Source: UTCHB3 sp964371075 (GTDB lineage Bacteria > Bacteroidota > Ignavibacteria > Ignavibacteriales > Ignavibacteriaceae). Taken from it: DNA of 64,000 nt. The stretch lies in the NCBI GenBank assembly GCA_964371075.1, contig CAYJKN010000003.1:124001-188000 (forward strand). The letters are read 5' to 3'. Below are positions 25,648-34,480 of the stretch, one piece after another. The notes under the pieces were generated by a model. The model saw only the letters and a program-made list of their open reading frames with translations, did no database searches and had not been told where the DNA came from. Every line of letters begins with the position of its first letter. Within the stretch, counting starts at the first letter, position 1. A program made the position numbers and the translations under genes.

Positions 25648-27276
25648 CTACATTCGTTGAGGTGATGTAACTCCAAGGATTCCCAAACCATTTGAAATAA
25701 CCATCTTCACCGCATGAATCAATGTGATTCGAGCCTCAGCCAATTCTTTTTCACTTCCAATAATTCTGCATACGGTATAAAATCTGTGAAATGTTCCTGC
25801 AAGTTCCTCAAGATAGGCACAAAGAATCACTGCATCAAGCACTTTCGCAGCACTTTCAACAACATCGGGAAATCTGAGCAATTTTTTGATAAGTTTTTGT
25901 TCTTCATCTGTAATAAGAAGAGTCAGATTTGAGGCATCACTTTTTAACCCCTCCTGATCCGTCATCCTAAGAATTGAACAAATTCTCGCATGTGCATATT
26001 GAAGGTAGAATACCGGATTTTCATCGGAATGTTTTACTGCAAGATTAAGATCAAAGTTGAGGTGTGTGGATATTGCCCTCATATTAAAGAAAAAACGCAC
26101 AACATCAGCACCCACCCATTCGATCAATTCATCGAGAGTTATGTAATTTGCTTTTCGTGTTGACATCTTAACGGCTTTTCCATCTTTAATGATCGTCACA
26201 AATTGATGGATCATAACTTTCATTTTGGTTGTATCATAGCCAAGTTCTGCAAGAGCTGCCATTACATCGGGGTATGTCGCAGTGTGGTCGGAACCAAAAA
26301 GATCTACAATAAAATCGTATCCACGGTCAAACTTGGTTGCATGGTAAGCTATGTCAGGAAGGCGATATGTGGGTTCACCTGTGTTTTTAACGATTACTTT
26401 GTCCTTCTCATTTCCGAGTTCAGACAATTTTAGCCAGACTGCCCCATCTTTTTCATAACTTAACCCTCTACTCTTGAACTCTTCAAGAAGTCCACTAATT
26501 TTTCCTTCATCATAGAGTGAGTTTTCGTTGAAAAAAACTTTATGTTTTATCCCAATTTTACCTAATGTGGAGGAGATATCATTAAAAATTACTCTCTCAG
26601 CTTCTGCTTTGAATATTCCCTCAGGGTCCTCATCGATCAGAGTATCACCATGTTTTTCGAATAAACTTTTTGCAATATCAGCTATATATTCACCCTGATA
26701 ATGATCTTCAGGAAATTCGTTGGTCTCACCGAGCAGTTCCAGATATCGAAGTTTTACCGAATTCCCAAGAACCCGCATCTGCCTTCCGGCATTGTTAAAA
26801 TAATATTCACGGTCAACTTCATACCCGGTGGCTTCAAGTAGATTTGCCATGGTATCACCGCTTACAGCATTTCTACCGTGACCCACAGTTAGTGGACCGG
26901 TCGGGTTCGCAGAGACAAATTCCACATTGGCTCTTTTGCCCTTATTTACAGCTGACCTTCCGAAACCGGTTCCTTCTTCAAGAATTTTTGATATCGACTT
27001 ACAGACATATTCGGTACTGAAGAAAAAATTGATAAATCCGGGCCCTGCAACTTCGATTTTTGAAACTATCGTGGGGTCATATCTTAATGCATAAATGATT
27101 TCCTGTGCAGTTTCACGCGGATTTTTTTTTGTTTTTCTTCCGATAAGCATGGCAATATTGGTTGAATAATCACCGTGTGTCTCGATTTTAGGTATATCGA
27201 AAGAAACTTCATTGACATCCAGATATTCAAATTTATCCTGAATATCGGTGAACAGTGAAAGCAAATACTGTTTCAA
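25648..27276 (-). CDS. argS: Arginyl-tRNA synthetase
   Basis: Class I synthetase of 542 residues. An N-terminal tRNA-contacting domain (residues 1-110) precedes ANPTGPLTVGHGRN, the ArgRS form of the HIGH motif (131-134). MSTRKA near 360 replaces KMSKR. The C-terminal all-helical domain with YAHARICSI is the DALR anticodon-binding domain. The start is a TTG at 27276 with a GGAG site seven bases upstream. It ends at the base after the ComF stop on the opposite strand, with no terminator hairpin between the two. rsfS lies 34 bases upstream. Confidence 0.95.
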   Translation of the reverse strand: MKQYLLSLFTDIQDKFEYLDVNEVSFDIPKIETHGDYSTNIAMLIGRKTKKNPRETAQEIIYALRYDPTIVSKIEVAGPGFINFFFSTEYVCKSISKILEEGTGFGRSAVNKGKRANVEFVSANPTGPLTVGHGRNAVSGDTMANLLEATGYEVDREYYFNNAGRQMRVLGNSVKLRYLELLGETNEFPEDHYQGEYIADIAKSLFEKHGDTLIDEDPEGIFKAEAERVIFNDISSTLGKIGIKHKVFFNENSLYDEGKISGLLEEFKSRGLSYEKDGAVWLKLSELGNEKDKVIVKNTGEPTYRLPDIAYHATKFDRGYDFIVDLFGSDHTATYPDVMAALAELGYDTTKMKVMIHQFVTIIKDGKAVKMSTRKANYITLDELIEWVGADVVRFFFNMRAISTHLNFDLNLAVKHSDENPVFYLQYAHARICSILRMTDQEGLKSDASNLTLLITDEEQKLIKKLLRFPDVVESAAKVLDAVILCAYLEELAGTFHRFYTVCRIIGSEKELAEARITLIHAVKMVISNGLGILGVTSPQRM

Positions 27277-27310
27277 TTTAAACTCCAGTAGGAAAACATT
27301 TGATAGGGGC

Positions 27311-27673
27311 TTACTTTAAAGGATCGGTTATCTCTTTCATTGGTGCATCGCCCCAGAGTCTCTCGAGATTGTAGAATTGTCGGGATTCGTTGCGGAATAC
27401 ATGCACTACTATGTCTGAAAGATCGATTAAAACCCATGAAAGGGCTTTAAATCCTTCTTTTTTCCAAACTTTTATGCCGGCTTTTGCCAAACTATCGTCG
27501 ATGTTATCGGCAATAGCCTTTACCTGCATATCAGACTCTGCACTGCATATCACAAAATAGTCTGCAATGGTTGTGAGGTCTTTAAGTTCGAGCAGTTTTA
27601 CATCCTGCCCTTTTTTTTCAAAAATCGCTTCTGTGATTATTTGAATAATCTGTTCTTGTTCGCCTTCTAGCAT
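27311..27673 (-). CDS. rsfS: Ribosomal silencing factor RsfS
   Basis: A 120-residue RsfS (Iojap/DUF143). Typical segments are KKGQDVKLLELKDLTTIADYFVICSA, the VKAIADNIDDSL helix, and the WVLIDLSDIVVHVF-R--SRQFYNLE-LWGDA end. It binds ribosomal protein uL14 and blocks subunit joining when nutrients run short. The LytR_C gene lies 11 bases upstream on the same strand, a neighbour pairing also common elsewhere. The ATG start is clear. Confidence 0.94.
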   Translation of the reverse strand: MLEGEQEQIIQIITEAIFEKKGQDVKLLELKDLTTIADYFVICSAESDMQVKAIADNIDDSLAKAGIKVWKKEGFKALSWVLIDLSDIVVHVFRNESRQFYNLERLWGDAPMKEITDPLK

Positions 27674-27684
27674 ACTCTTATTAT

Positions 27685-28170
27685 TTAGTTAACAAATGGT
27701 TTTAAAATTTTGTAGTCTTTCCCGATAATAATGACGACATCAAGGAGAAAATCTTCATTAATATTTTCAGAAAGGTTTTTTTTAGGATCTACACCCAGAA
27801 TTTGGGCTGTGTGGAGAGCGTTTTCTTTGTTACCGCGATTATCAATCACGAGTGTTTCTTCAACATCAAAAGAGGAATAGTTCTCAGAATCAATGACATC
27901 AAAATTGTTTTTTCTGAGATATTCGGTTACTTTTTCACCTAACCCTTTAATTCCACAGCCGTTATAAACTTTTACCTGAATTAATCGTTTAACACCTTCT
28001 TCTTTACCCTCTGCCTTCAGGGGTGGTTTTTCAATCATCTTGCCTACACCACTGTAGAGAAAGTAGCCCAATAATATCACCAATATTAGAATGGCGATAT
28101 TCAATAATGTGTTTAACGGACCCTTAATCGAGTCTTTTTGTTCAGTTTCTTTATCTTTACCGAATGCCAA
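27685..28170 (-). CDS. LytR C-terminal domain membrane protein
   Basis: A 161-residue protein: a short charged cytoplasmic N-terminus, one transmembrane helix (about residues 20-44), and an extracytoplasmic LytR_C domain (about 65-160) beginning IQVKVYNGCGIKGLGEKV and ending DVVIIIGKDY. The domain is found at the end of LCP cell-wall ligases and alone in short membrane proteins such as this one; its biochemical role is not established. The start is a TTG at 28170, preceded by AAGGA about ten bases upstream. It probably shares a transcript with rsfS. Confidence 0.8.
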   Translation of the reverse strand: MAFGKDKETEQKDSIKGPLNTLLNIAILILVILLGYFLYSGVGKMIEKPPLKAEGKEEGVKRLIQVKVYNGCGIKGLGEKVTEYLRKNNFDVIDSENYSSFDVEETLVIDNRGNKENALHTAQILGVDPKKNLSENINEDFLLDVVIIIGKDYKILKPFVN

Positions 28171-28183
28171 TTACTGCATATCC

Positions 28184-28708
28184 TTAACGCATGAACCAGT
28201 CATCATACGATGAACCAAACGGGCTTTGATATCCATATCCTCCGAAACCTCCACCATAATATCCTGATGAGTAGGGGTTATACATGCCAGCCGGAATATT
28301 TCTGTATTGAATTCTGATTACTGTGTCATCCCAGGGCTTAAAATTTAGTTCTGCCCTGCTGATATAAAGACCATTTATGTTATCAGTAAATGCTTTGCCC
28401 AAAGAACTGTATGGTGAATAAACGAGCGAAGCATCAACCCTTATATTGAGGTTGTCAGCAAACTTATAAAACATACTGTTTGTGTAAACAGTTGTGGCAA
28501 GTCCGTGTTCACCAAATGTGGAAAACGAGGCATCGAAAGAGTGTTTCATGGAGAAATTGTCAGAATTAAAAATATTGGACAGGAAACTGCCGCCGCTCTC
28601 TTTATTAAATATTCCATCCTTTACCTCAGGTTGATTAAAAGGATCTTTTTTAAACTGAGCTGATGCGGTAACTACAAGGATCAACATGATCAAAAATATT
28701 TTTTTCAT
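28184..28708 (-). CDS. Exported protein of unknown function, Gly/Tyr-rich C-terminus
   Basis: The ATG at 28708 has a GGAG site six bases upstream and gives a signal peptide (KKIFLIMLILVVTASA). The 174-residue protein contains alternating strands such as NIRVDASLVYSP and VIRIQYRNIP, suggesting a small beta-barrel or sandwich. It ends in a Gly/Tyr/Ser-rich segment of about 25 residues. I do not recognise a family. It sits between panD and the LytR_C gene, all on the same strand. An outer-membrane or periplasmic location is likely. Confidence 0.65.
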   Translation of the reverse strand: MKKIFLIMLILVVTASAQFKKDPFNQPEVKDGIFNKESGGSFLSNIFNSDNFSMKHSFDASFSTFGEHGLATTVYTNSMFYKFADNLNIRVDASLVYSPYSSLGKAFTDNINGLYISRAELNFKPWDDTVIRIQYRNIPAGMYNPYSSGYYGGGFGGYGYQSPFGSSYDDWFMR

Positions 28709-28740
28709 AATTAACTCCATGGTTCTTTCGAAATTATTTC

Positions 28741-29097
28741 TCAGAGCATTTTTTTAATTTTATTGGAATCGTCAACGATTACAACTTTTGGTTTGTAACC
28801 GGCAAGTCCACTGTCTTCCATCAAAGCATAAGAGATCACAATTATCTTATCTCCAAGATAACCCAACCGTGCTGCAGGTCCATTTAGGCAGATAACACCT
28901 GATCCCCTCTCTCCGGGGATTGTATATGTCTCAAGTCTGTTGCCGTTATTAACATTCACTACTTGAATTTTTTCATATGGTAATATGTCCGCTGCATCAA
29001 GTAAATCCAAATCAACGGTGAGACTTCCTTCATAATACAATTCAGATGCTGTAACAGTTGGCCTCTGAATTTTAGATTTACACATTTCTCTTAACAT
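28741..29097 (-). CDS. panD: Aspartate 1-decarboxylase
   Basis: A pyruvoyl enzyme that makes beta-alanine for pantothenate and coenzyme A. With the ATG at 29097 the self-cleavage pair is Gly24-Ser25 (YYEGSLTVD), the same numbering as E. coli. The opening LREMCKSKIQRPTVT and the INGERG-equivalent TIPGERGSGVICLNGPAARL are standard. An upstream in-frame TTG at 29115 would add six residues without family support. Other pantothenate genes are not adjacent. Neighbours are porQ upstream and an exported hypothetical downstream. Confidence 0.93.
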   Translation of the reverse strand: MLREMCKSKIQRPTVTASELYYEGSLTVDLDLLDAADILPYEKIQVVNVNNGNRLETYTIPGERGSGVICLNGPAARLGYLGDKIIVISYALMEDSGLAGYKPKVVIVDDSNKIKKML

Positions 29098-29171
29098 TAA
29101 GAGTCTATTCCTCAAGAAAATTTATAAAAAACAACTAAAGATACAAATATCCGGAATCAAAATTTAGTTCC

Positions 29172-30098
29172 CTAAAGTTCGGTACTGATCCCAATTCGAT
29201 GCAGTGCCCCTATCTCACCATACGATGAGAAAGCATAATCAAACAGATAATTGTTAATCTTTATACCCAAACCTGCGTTAAAACCTGCAAGTCCTGCAAA
29301 ATCGCCAACCTTAAGATCTTTCCTTTTTTTATTGTCATATCCGAGCCGAAGTGTTAGTACTTTACTCAGATCAAGTTCCACGCCAAAACTGAAAGATTCA
29401 AACCGCTTCATAAATTCATCTTTATCTTCATTTAGACGGTGGAAGTCAAGAAATAGTTTTACGGGAAGATGTTCGAGTTTTTTCGAAGCCCCGATACTTA
29501 CATCCAAAGGAAGTTTTTCGGTTTCCCCGGAATAAGTTGAGAGTTGCCCGCCAATATTTGTCGCCGTGAACCCGATATTTATCAACTGTGCAGGGATATA
29601 ATACTGAAGACCCAGGTCAAATGCCACTCCTGAAGAACTGTATGAAGCAATTGAGGAATGAATAAATTTGACATTTGCACCGTAATAAAAATTCTCAGCC
29701 AGTGTGTTGGCATATCCGGCTGTAAATGCCAGTTCGTTTACCCCGTAGTTGCCTGTTTTGTTCCCAAAATCGTCGGCTTCAGTGAATGAACCATAATTAG
29801 CATACCTGATGGCAGCACCAAATCGTCCGATCCCGGTAAATTCTTTTGAATATGCAACTCCAAAGAAGTTTATATCCAAAAGGTGTTTTACAAAGTTGGC
29901 GGAAAAAGGCGATCCCTCTATCTGTTTTAAAGCAGCAGGGTTGTAATGTATAACATTTGCATCACCGGTTCCGGAAGTATAACTTCCACCAAGTGCTGCA
30001 GCTCTGGGGCTGATGTCAACTCTTAAAAACTCATAGGTATTTTGGGCAGAGATCGAAAAAGTTGTGATCAATAAAATTGAAAAGAAGGCTCTTTTCAA
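29172..30098 (-). CDS. porQ: PorQ-like outer membrane protein, type IX secretion
   Basis: A 308-residue PorV/PorQ-family barrel. It has a signal peptide (KRAFFSILLITTFSISA), then the family's near-N-terminal TYEFLRVDISPRAAALGGSY and the NPAALK motif (residues 53-58). Beta strands predicted as an FadL-like barrel follow. PorQ works with PorZ in attaching or processing T9SS cargo at the cell surface. The length and FLR--SPRAAALGG opening fit PorQ better than PorV, which is encoded separately at 51.7 kb. The start is a TTG at 30098 with an AGGAGA site. porZ is not in the window, so the name is by sequence type. Confidence 0.75.
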   Translation of the reverse strand: MKRAFFSILLITTFSISAQNTYEFLRVDISPRAAALGGSYTSGTGDANVIHYNPAALKQIEGSPFSANFVKHLLDINFFGVAYSKEFTGIGRFGAAIRYANYGSFTEADDFGNKTGNYGVNELAFTAGYANTLAENFYYGANVKFIHSSIASYSSSGVAFDLGLQYYIPAQLINIGFTATNIGGQLSTYSGETEKLPLDVSIGASKKLEHLPVKLFLDFHRLNEDKDEFMKRFESFSFGVELDLSKVLTLRLGYDNKKRKDLKVGDFAGLAGFNAGLGIKINNYLFDYAFSSYGEIGALHRIGISTEL

Positions 30099-30170
30099 AT
30101 CATTCTCCTGATATTTATAATCGAACCTTTAAATATAATCAATTGGTAACTCGAAAATACAGCATAAAAT

Positions 30171-31268
30171 TTAGACCCCGGACAGGTTAAATTCAAGTGT
30201 GACCGTTGTACCCAGCCCCATCTCAGAGTTGAATTTTATGGTACCACCAAAAAGAGTAACAATATTGTTTACGATAGCGAGTCCTAGTCCTGAACCCTGC
30301 TGCTCGAACATATCACGATTAAATTGAACAAAAGCACCAATTTCGTTAAGTTGTTTTGAACTCATCCCTCTCCCCCGGTCATAAATTGTTATCCAATAGT
30401 TTTTTACACCCTTTTTCCCTTTAACAAGGATCCGTGAATTGGGTCTGGAAAATTTAATTGCATTGTCGATTAATTCAGATAAGAGAAGTGCCAGGTAATC
30501 ATCGTTTATTTTGATAAATGATTCCTCCAGATCTACTGCAACTTCGTTCAATCTTCTTTTGTCAAATTTTTCTTTGTTCAGTACAGCAGTAATAAAACTG
30601 TTTGAGATCATTGCCTCACCCCGGGCAACAAGTTTTCTCTCATTTGGGTCGTTTAAAAACACCTGTAGTTTCGAATAATTGAGATATTTCTCAATAGTCT
30701 TTTTTAGACGAAGTGCTGATTCATTAATAAATCCAGCCATTTCTTTCACTTCTTCAGATTTCAGGTATTGTGCTTCATTGATTAAAACTTCAGAGAACCC
30801 AATGATGCCTGAAAGTGGCGTGTTAAGCTCATGTGGCAGTGAAAATGAGATGCTTTTTGTGATGTTCTTTATTTTTTCTTCACTTGCATGTTTTGCTTTC
30901 TCCCTTTTTTTAAGACGTATATTAATCGTGGAAAGCAACTCATCAAGAGAAAAAGGTTTGTTCAGAAAATCATCGGCTCCCATATCCATAGCCTTCCTCT
31001 GATCATTCCTCTCATTACGGGCTGTCAGAAAAATAAACGGAATGGTAGCAAATGTTTCATTTTTTGATATTTCACCGAGTACTTCATACCCATCCATACC
31101 GGGCATCATGACATCACAAATAATAAGATCCGGAACAACACTATTGAGGAGATCAAGACCGACATCACCACGAGAGGCAGTGAAAATTTCAAATCCTTCT
31201 TCAACTAATACTTCTGAGAGGCTTTCGAGAAGGTTTTTGTCATCTTCAATGATAAGAATTTTTTTCAT
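30171..31268 (-). CDS. Receiver-histidine kinase hybrid (REC-HisKA-HATPase)
   Basis: A 365-residue soluble two-component protein. The N-terminal receiver (1-120) has the phospho-acceptor Asp52 (IICDVMMPGMDG) and Lys104. A linker leads to the HisKA phosphohelix with His146 (LPHELNTPLSG), then the HATPase domain with N-box Asn269 (ELIDNAIKFS), DRGRGMS at 297-303 and GSGLGLAIV near 325-333. There is no membrane or sensor domain, so its input is presumably phosphate on its own receiver or a partner. It is divergent from the solute-binding/MCP pair across 174 bases. No cognate regulator is adjacent. Confidence 0.9.
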   Translation of the reverse strand: MKKILIIEDDKNLLESLSEVLVEEGFEIFTASRGDVGLDLLNSVVPDLIICDVMMPGMDGYEVLGEISKNETFATIPFIFLTARNERNDQRKAMDMGADDFLNKPFSLDELLSTINIRLKKREKAKHASEEKIKNITKSISFSLPHELNTPLSGIIGFSEVLINEAQYLKSEEVKEMAGFINESALRLKKTIEKYLNYSKLQVFLNDPNERKLVARGEAMISNSFITAVLNKEKFDKRRLNEVAVDLEESFIKINDDYLALLLSELIDNAIKFSRPNSRILVKGKKGVKNYWITIYDRGRGMSSKQLNEIGAFVQFNRDMFEQQGSGLGLAIVNNIVTLFGGTIKFNSEMGLGTTVTLEFNLSGV

Positions 31269-31442
31269 CAGGCGCGAACAAATATTTAATGAGTTTTTTT
31301 AACTTTGGTCGTATTCAATTTTTCAATTTCAACGACTTTTTTTTGTATTCTGCCCTTTTCATCTTAAATTAAATAATCCCTTTTCAAATATTGTTTTTTT
31401 TGAGAAATTTACCAAACTCTGAGCGAAAATTCTTTATTTTTT

Positions 31443-32432
31443 ATGAAACACTTTACTAAAAACCTTTCAAAACCATTTTTGCTCCTGCTGACGATGATCG
31501 TGTTTTCCATGATTCCCCTTCAAAGCACAACGACACTAAAAAAAATTGTTCTTGCTGTCCATTGGCAACCACAGGCGCAATTTGCAGGCTATTATGCTGC
31601 GATAACAAAAGGAATCTATAAAAAATACGGACTCGATGTTACAATCCGTCATACAGGCTTTAAGGACAATGCAATCGACTACCTTAAAAATGGTGGTGCT
31701 CAGTTTATTACACATTTTCTTTCAGGGGCAATTGAAGAATTTGGAAAAGGTGTTGATCTCAAATTAATAGCCCAGGTTTCCCACAAATCAGCTCTTACAA
31801 TTGCAGGAATTAAATCGCGAGGAATAAAACAGGTTTCAAATCTCAACAATAAAAAAATTGCAATCTGGCAGGCAGGGTTCCGCGAACTTCCACAAGCATT
31901 TTTGAAAAAATATAATATTAATGCAGAGTTCGTCCCCGTTCGCTCAACAGTGAATTTATTTCTTTTGGGCGGAGTTGACGCCCAGGTAGTTATGGATTAC
32001 AATGAACTTAACAGCATAATTTTTTCAGGTATCGATGAGGATGATCTGACGCTATTTAAGATTGCAGATTATGGGCTTAATGTGCCGGAAGATGGTATTT
32101 ATTGTTCCTCTGAATTCCTCGAGAAAAACAAAGACCTTTGTGCAAAGTTTGTGCAAGCTTCGATGGAGGGATGGCTCGCCGCATTCGAAGAAAAGGGTGA
32201 AAGTGTAGATTATTGTCTGAGACTAAAAAGAAAATCGGGACAATCAGCAAACTACGCTCACCAAATGAGAATGTTGAATACGATGGAAGAGATTATCTCT
32301 CCCAAAGATGGTAAAATTGATCCTAAACTAAACAAAACATCATTTAATATAGCAGTACAGATTATGAAAGAGTCGGGCAGACTTAAAAAGGACATAATCT
32401 ACGATGACTTCTTCAAGGCGGTTGTAAAATGA
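31443..32432 (+). CDS. NMT1/THI5-like periplasmic solute-binding protein
   Basis: A 329-residue protein with a signal peptide (residues 1-28) and a type II periplasmic-binding fold of the NMT1/SsuA family. VHWQPQAQFAGYYAAITKGIYKKYGL is the classic opening, and the GAQF, IWQAGFRELP and VDAQVVMDYNE segments line the two lobes. Relatives bind pyrimidine precursors, riboflavin, nitrate or sulfonates. No ABC permease or ATPase is nearby. Its stop overlaps by four bases (ATGA) the start of an MCP-like receptor, so it is likely the receptor's ligand-binding partner rather than a transporter subunit; that is inference from context. Confidence 0.85.
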   Translation: MKHFTKNLSKPFLLLLTMIVFSMIPLQSTTTLKKIVLAVHWQPQAQFAGYYAAITKGIYKKYGLDVTIRHTGFKDNAIDYLKNGGAQFITHFLSGAIEEFGKGVDLKLIAQVSHKSALTIAGIKSRGIKQVSNLNNKKIAIWQAGFRELPQAFLKKYNINAEFVPVRSTVNLFLLGGVDAQVVMDYNELNSIIFSGIDEDDLTLFKIADYGLNVPEDGIYCSSEFLEKNKDLCAKFVQASMEGWLAAFEEKGESVDYCLRLKRKSGQSANYAHQMRMLNTMEEIISPKDGKIDPKLNKTSFNIAVQIMKESGRLKKDIIYDDFFKAVVK

Positions 32433-34465
32433 AATTTAAACTCAAAAACCAGCCTCTTAGAAACCGGTTATCCATTTATATCCTGCTGATAGCTTTAGGA
32501 ATTTTAATTGCAATCTATGCAACAAACTACATCGTCTCCCGGTCTATTATCCTCTCAGGTATTGAGGAAGATGCGAGAAATATCACTGAGTCAAAAGTTA
32601 ACAAAATGGAGACATTTCTTTCCAATGTTGAAAGAGTCCCGATTGCATTAGCCGCAGCCATTCAGTCATATCAGTTTGATTCAGTGAAAACTGGAAATCT
32701 GATCAAAGACCTCATTAATCTGAATCCCGGTGTTTATGGTATGTGTGTAGCATTCGAGCCGGGGGTGGGTCGCGATTCCTCCCTCTTTGCCCCATACTAC
32801 TATCGCGATGGTAAGGAAATAAGATTTGCCGACCTGGCAAAAGAGGAATACGGATATCAATTATGGGATTGGTATCAAATTCCATATACTCTGAAAACCC
32901 CTATATGGTCAGAACCTTATTACGACAAGGGTGGGGGTGAGAATTTGATGATCACTTATGGGGTGCCAATTTTTGATCCGGGATCGGGTAAAGTGAAAGG
33001 AATTGTCACAGCTGACATCGACTTAACAGAATTAAAAAGAGTTATTTCTGAAATCAAAATATTCAACGACGGATACGCCTTTGCGATCAGCAGATTTGGT
33101 ACTTATATTTCTCACAAACATGCTCCGTTTATCCTCGACGAAACAATCTTTTCGCTTGCAGAGGAGAAAGATGACAACCAGCTTGCTCTTCTGGGGAAAA
33201 AGATGATCAGTGGTGAAACAGGCTTCCAGGAGATTAATGATGTTGTTACGGAGAAACAATTCAGGGTCTATTATATGCCCCTGAAATCCGCAGGCTGGTC
33301 GGTTGGTATTATGATTCCTGAAGATGAACTCTTCTCCGGTCTCTATTTCCTGAATAATATGATTTTACTCGTGGGATTCACCGGAGCAGTCATTCTTGCC
33401 ATCTTCATTTTTATTGTGATAGGTAAAACCACAAAACCTGTTTCAAAAATATCTGAAGTGCTTGAACTGGTTGCTGCCGGAAATCTCGGTGCCGCGGTAA
33501 CCAAACTTCACGAACTACAAAAACAGTTTAAGGGAATTGATCTTTCTAATAAATCATCAAAAGATGAAATCATAAAACTGTGGAATTTTTTACGAAAAAT
33601 GACTTTTGATATCCGGGGCCTTTCGATCAGAATCAAATCGGCCGGTAACTATTTAAACTCTTCTGCTGAAACACTGAAAAACGCAGTTGGATTCCTGCAT
33701 AATACTTTTTCACAGCAGGATACAGCGAATAAAAATATGCGTCACTATGGCGAAGAGATCGACCGGGTTACAAAGTCACTCGCAGAGGATACTGAAAAAC
33801 TTACACTTACGGTTGAAGATACCGCCGGTTTATTGGTTAAAGGACAGGAAAATATTGGTAATATCGGACAGTCTATCACGGAGATTAGTCAGGCCACAGG
33901 GTCACTGGTTCAAAAACTGAATACCATAAATAAAAGAACCGCCAATATTTCAAGAGTCATCACAACAATTTCAAATATTGCAGACAGAACTAACCTCATT
34001 TCATTAAATGCAGCAATTGAAGCTGAGAAGGCAGGAGATGCCGGAGTCGGATTTAAGGTGATTGCCGATGAAATTAAACGACTTTCCGAAAATACTTTTA
34101 ATTCTTTGAGTGAGATTGGTGAGATTATTGAAGATGTACAGTCATCAGTATCTGATGGAGTTGATACTGTTCAGATATATCATACCAAATCCCTCACTGG
34201 ACTTAAAGAAATAATGTTGATGATCGAAGATCTAAATATAATTCTTGAAAAAAACAAAGAATTAATCCCACAGTTTGTTTTGTTTAAAGAGGCAATGAAT
34301 GTAACTCAGGACAGTGTATTATCTATAACCGGTAACCTTGCCACAATGGAAAAATTAGGTAATGATACAAAAGATGCTCTCAATAATATGCTTCAGGTTG
34401 CGGTAACCGTAAACGAAGCAATCGAGATGCTTGATAATGAGGTGAATAAGATTATAACAGATTAA
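32429..34465 (+). CDS. Methyl-accepting chemotaxis-like receptor with Cache sensor
   Basis: A 678-residue transmembrane receptor. TM1 spans about 16-38, and a double-Cache periplasmic domain about 40-300 (YYRDGKEIRFADL and PIWSEPYYDKGGGENLMITYGVP are typical Cache strands). TM2 spans about 306-331, followed by a HAMP-like segment and a long coiled coil. The signalling hairpin lies near 514-552 (NIADRTNLISLNAAIEAEKAG), closely matching the MCP tip that binds CheA/CheW. No terminal CheR-binding pentapeptide is seen. No che genes are in the window. It is translationally coupled to the solute-binding protein upstream. Confidence 0.88.
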   Translation: MKFKLKNQPLRNRLSIYILLIALGILIAIYATNYIVSRSIILSGIEEDARNITESKVNKMETFLSNVERVPIALAAAIQSYQFDSVKTGNLIKDLINLNPGVYGMCVAFEPGVGRDSSLFAPYYYRDGKEIRFADLAKEEYGYQLWDWYQIPYTLKTPIWSEPYYDKGGGENLMITYGVPIFDPGSGKVKGIVTADIDLTELKRVISEIKIFNDGYAFAISRFGTYISHKHAPFILDETIFSLAEEKDDNQLALLGKKMISGETGFQEINDVVTEKQFRVYYMPLKSAGWSVGIMIPEDELFSGLYFLNNMILLVGFTGAVILAIFIFIVIGKTTKPVSKISEVLELVAAGNLGAAVTKLHELQKQFKGIDLSNKSSKDEIIKLWNFLRKMTFDIRGLSIRIKSAGNYLNSSAETLKNAVGFLHNTFSQQDTANKNMRHYGEEIDRVTKSLAEDTEKLTLTVEDTAGLLVKGQENIGNIGQSITEISQATGSLVQKLNTINKRTANISRVITTISNIADRTNLISLNAAIEAEKAGDAGVGFKVIADEIKRLSENTFNSLSEIGEIIEDVQSSVSDGVDTVQIYHTKSLTGLKEIMLMIEDLNIILEKNKELIPQFVLFKEAMNVTQDSVLSITGNLATMEKLGNDTKDALNNMLQVAVTVNEAIEMLDNEVNKIITD

Positions 34466-34480
34466 TTTATTATTCTGTTG

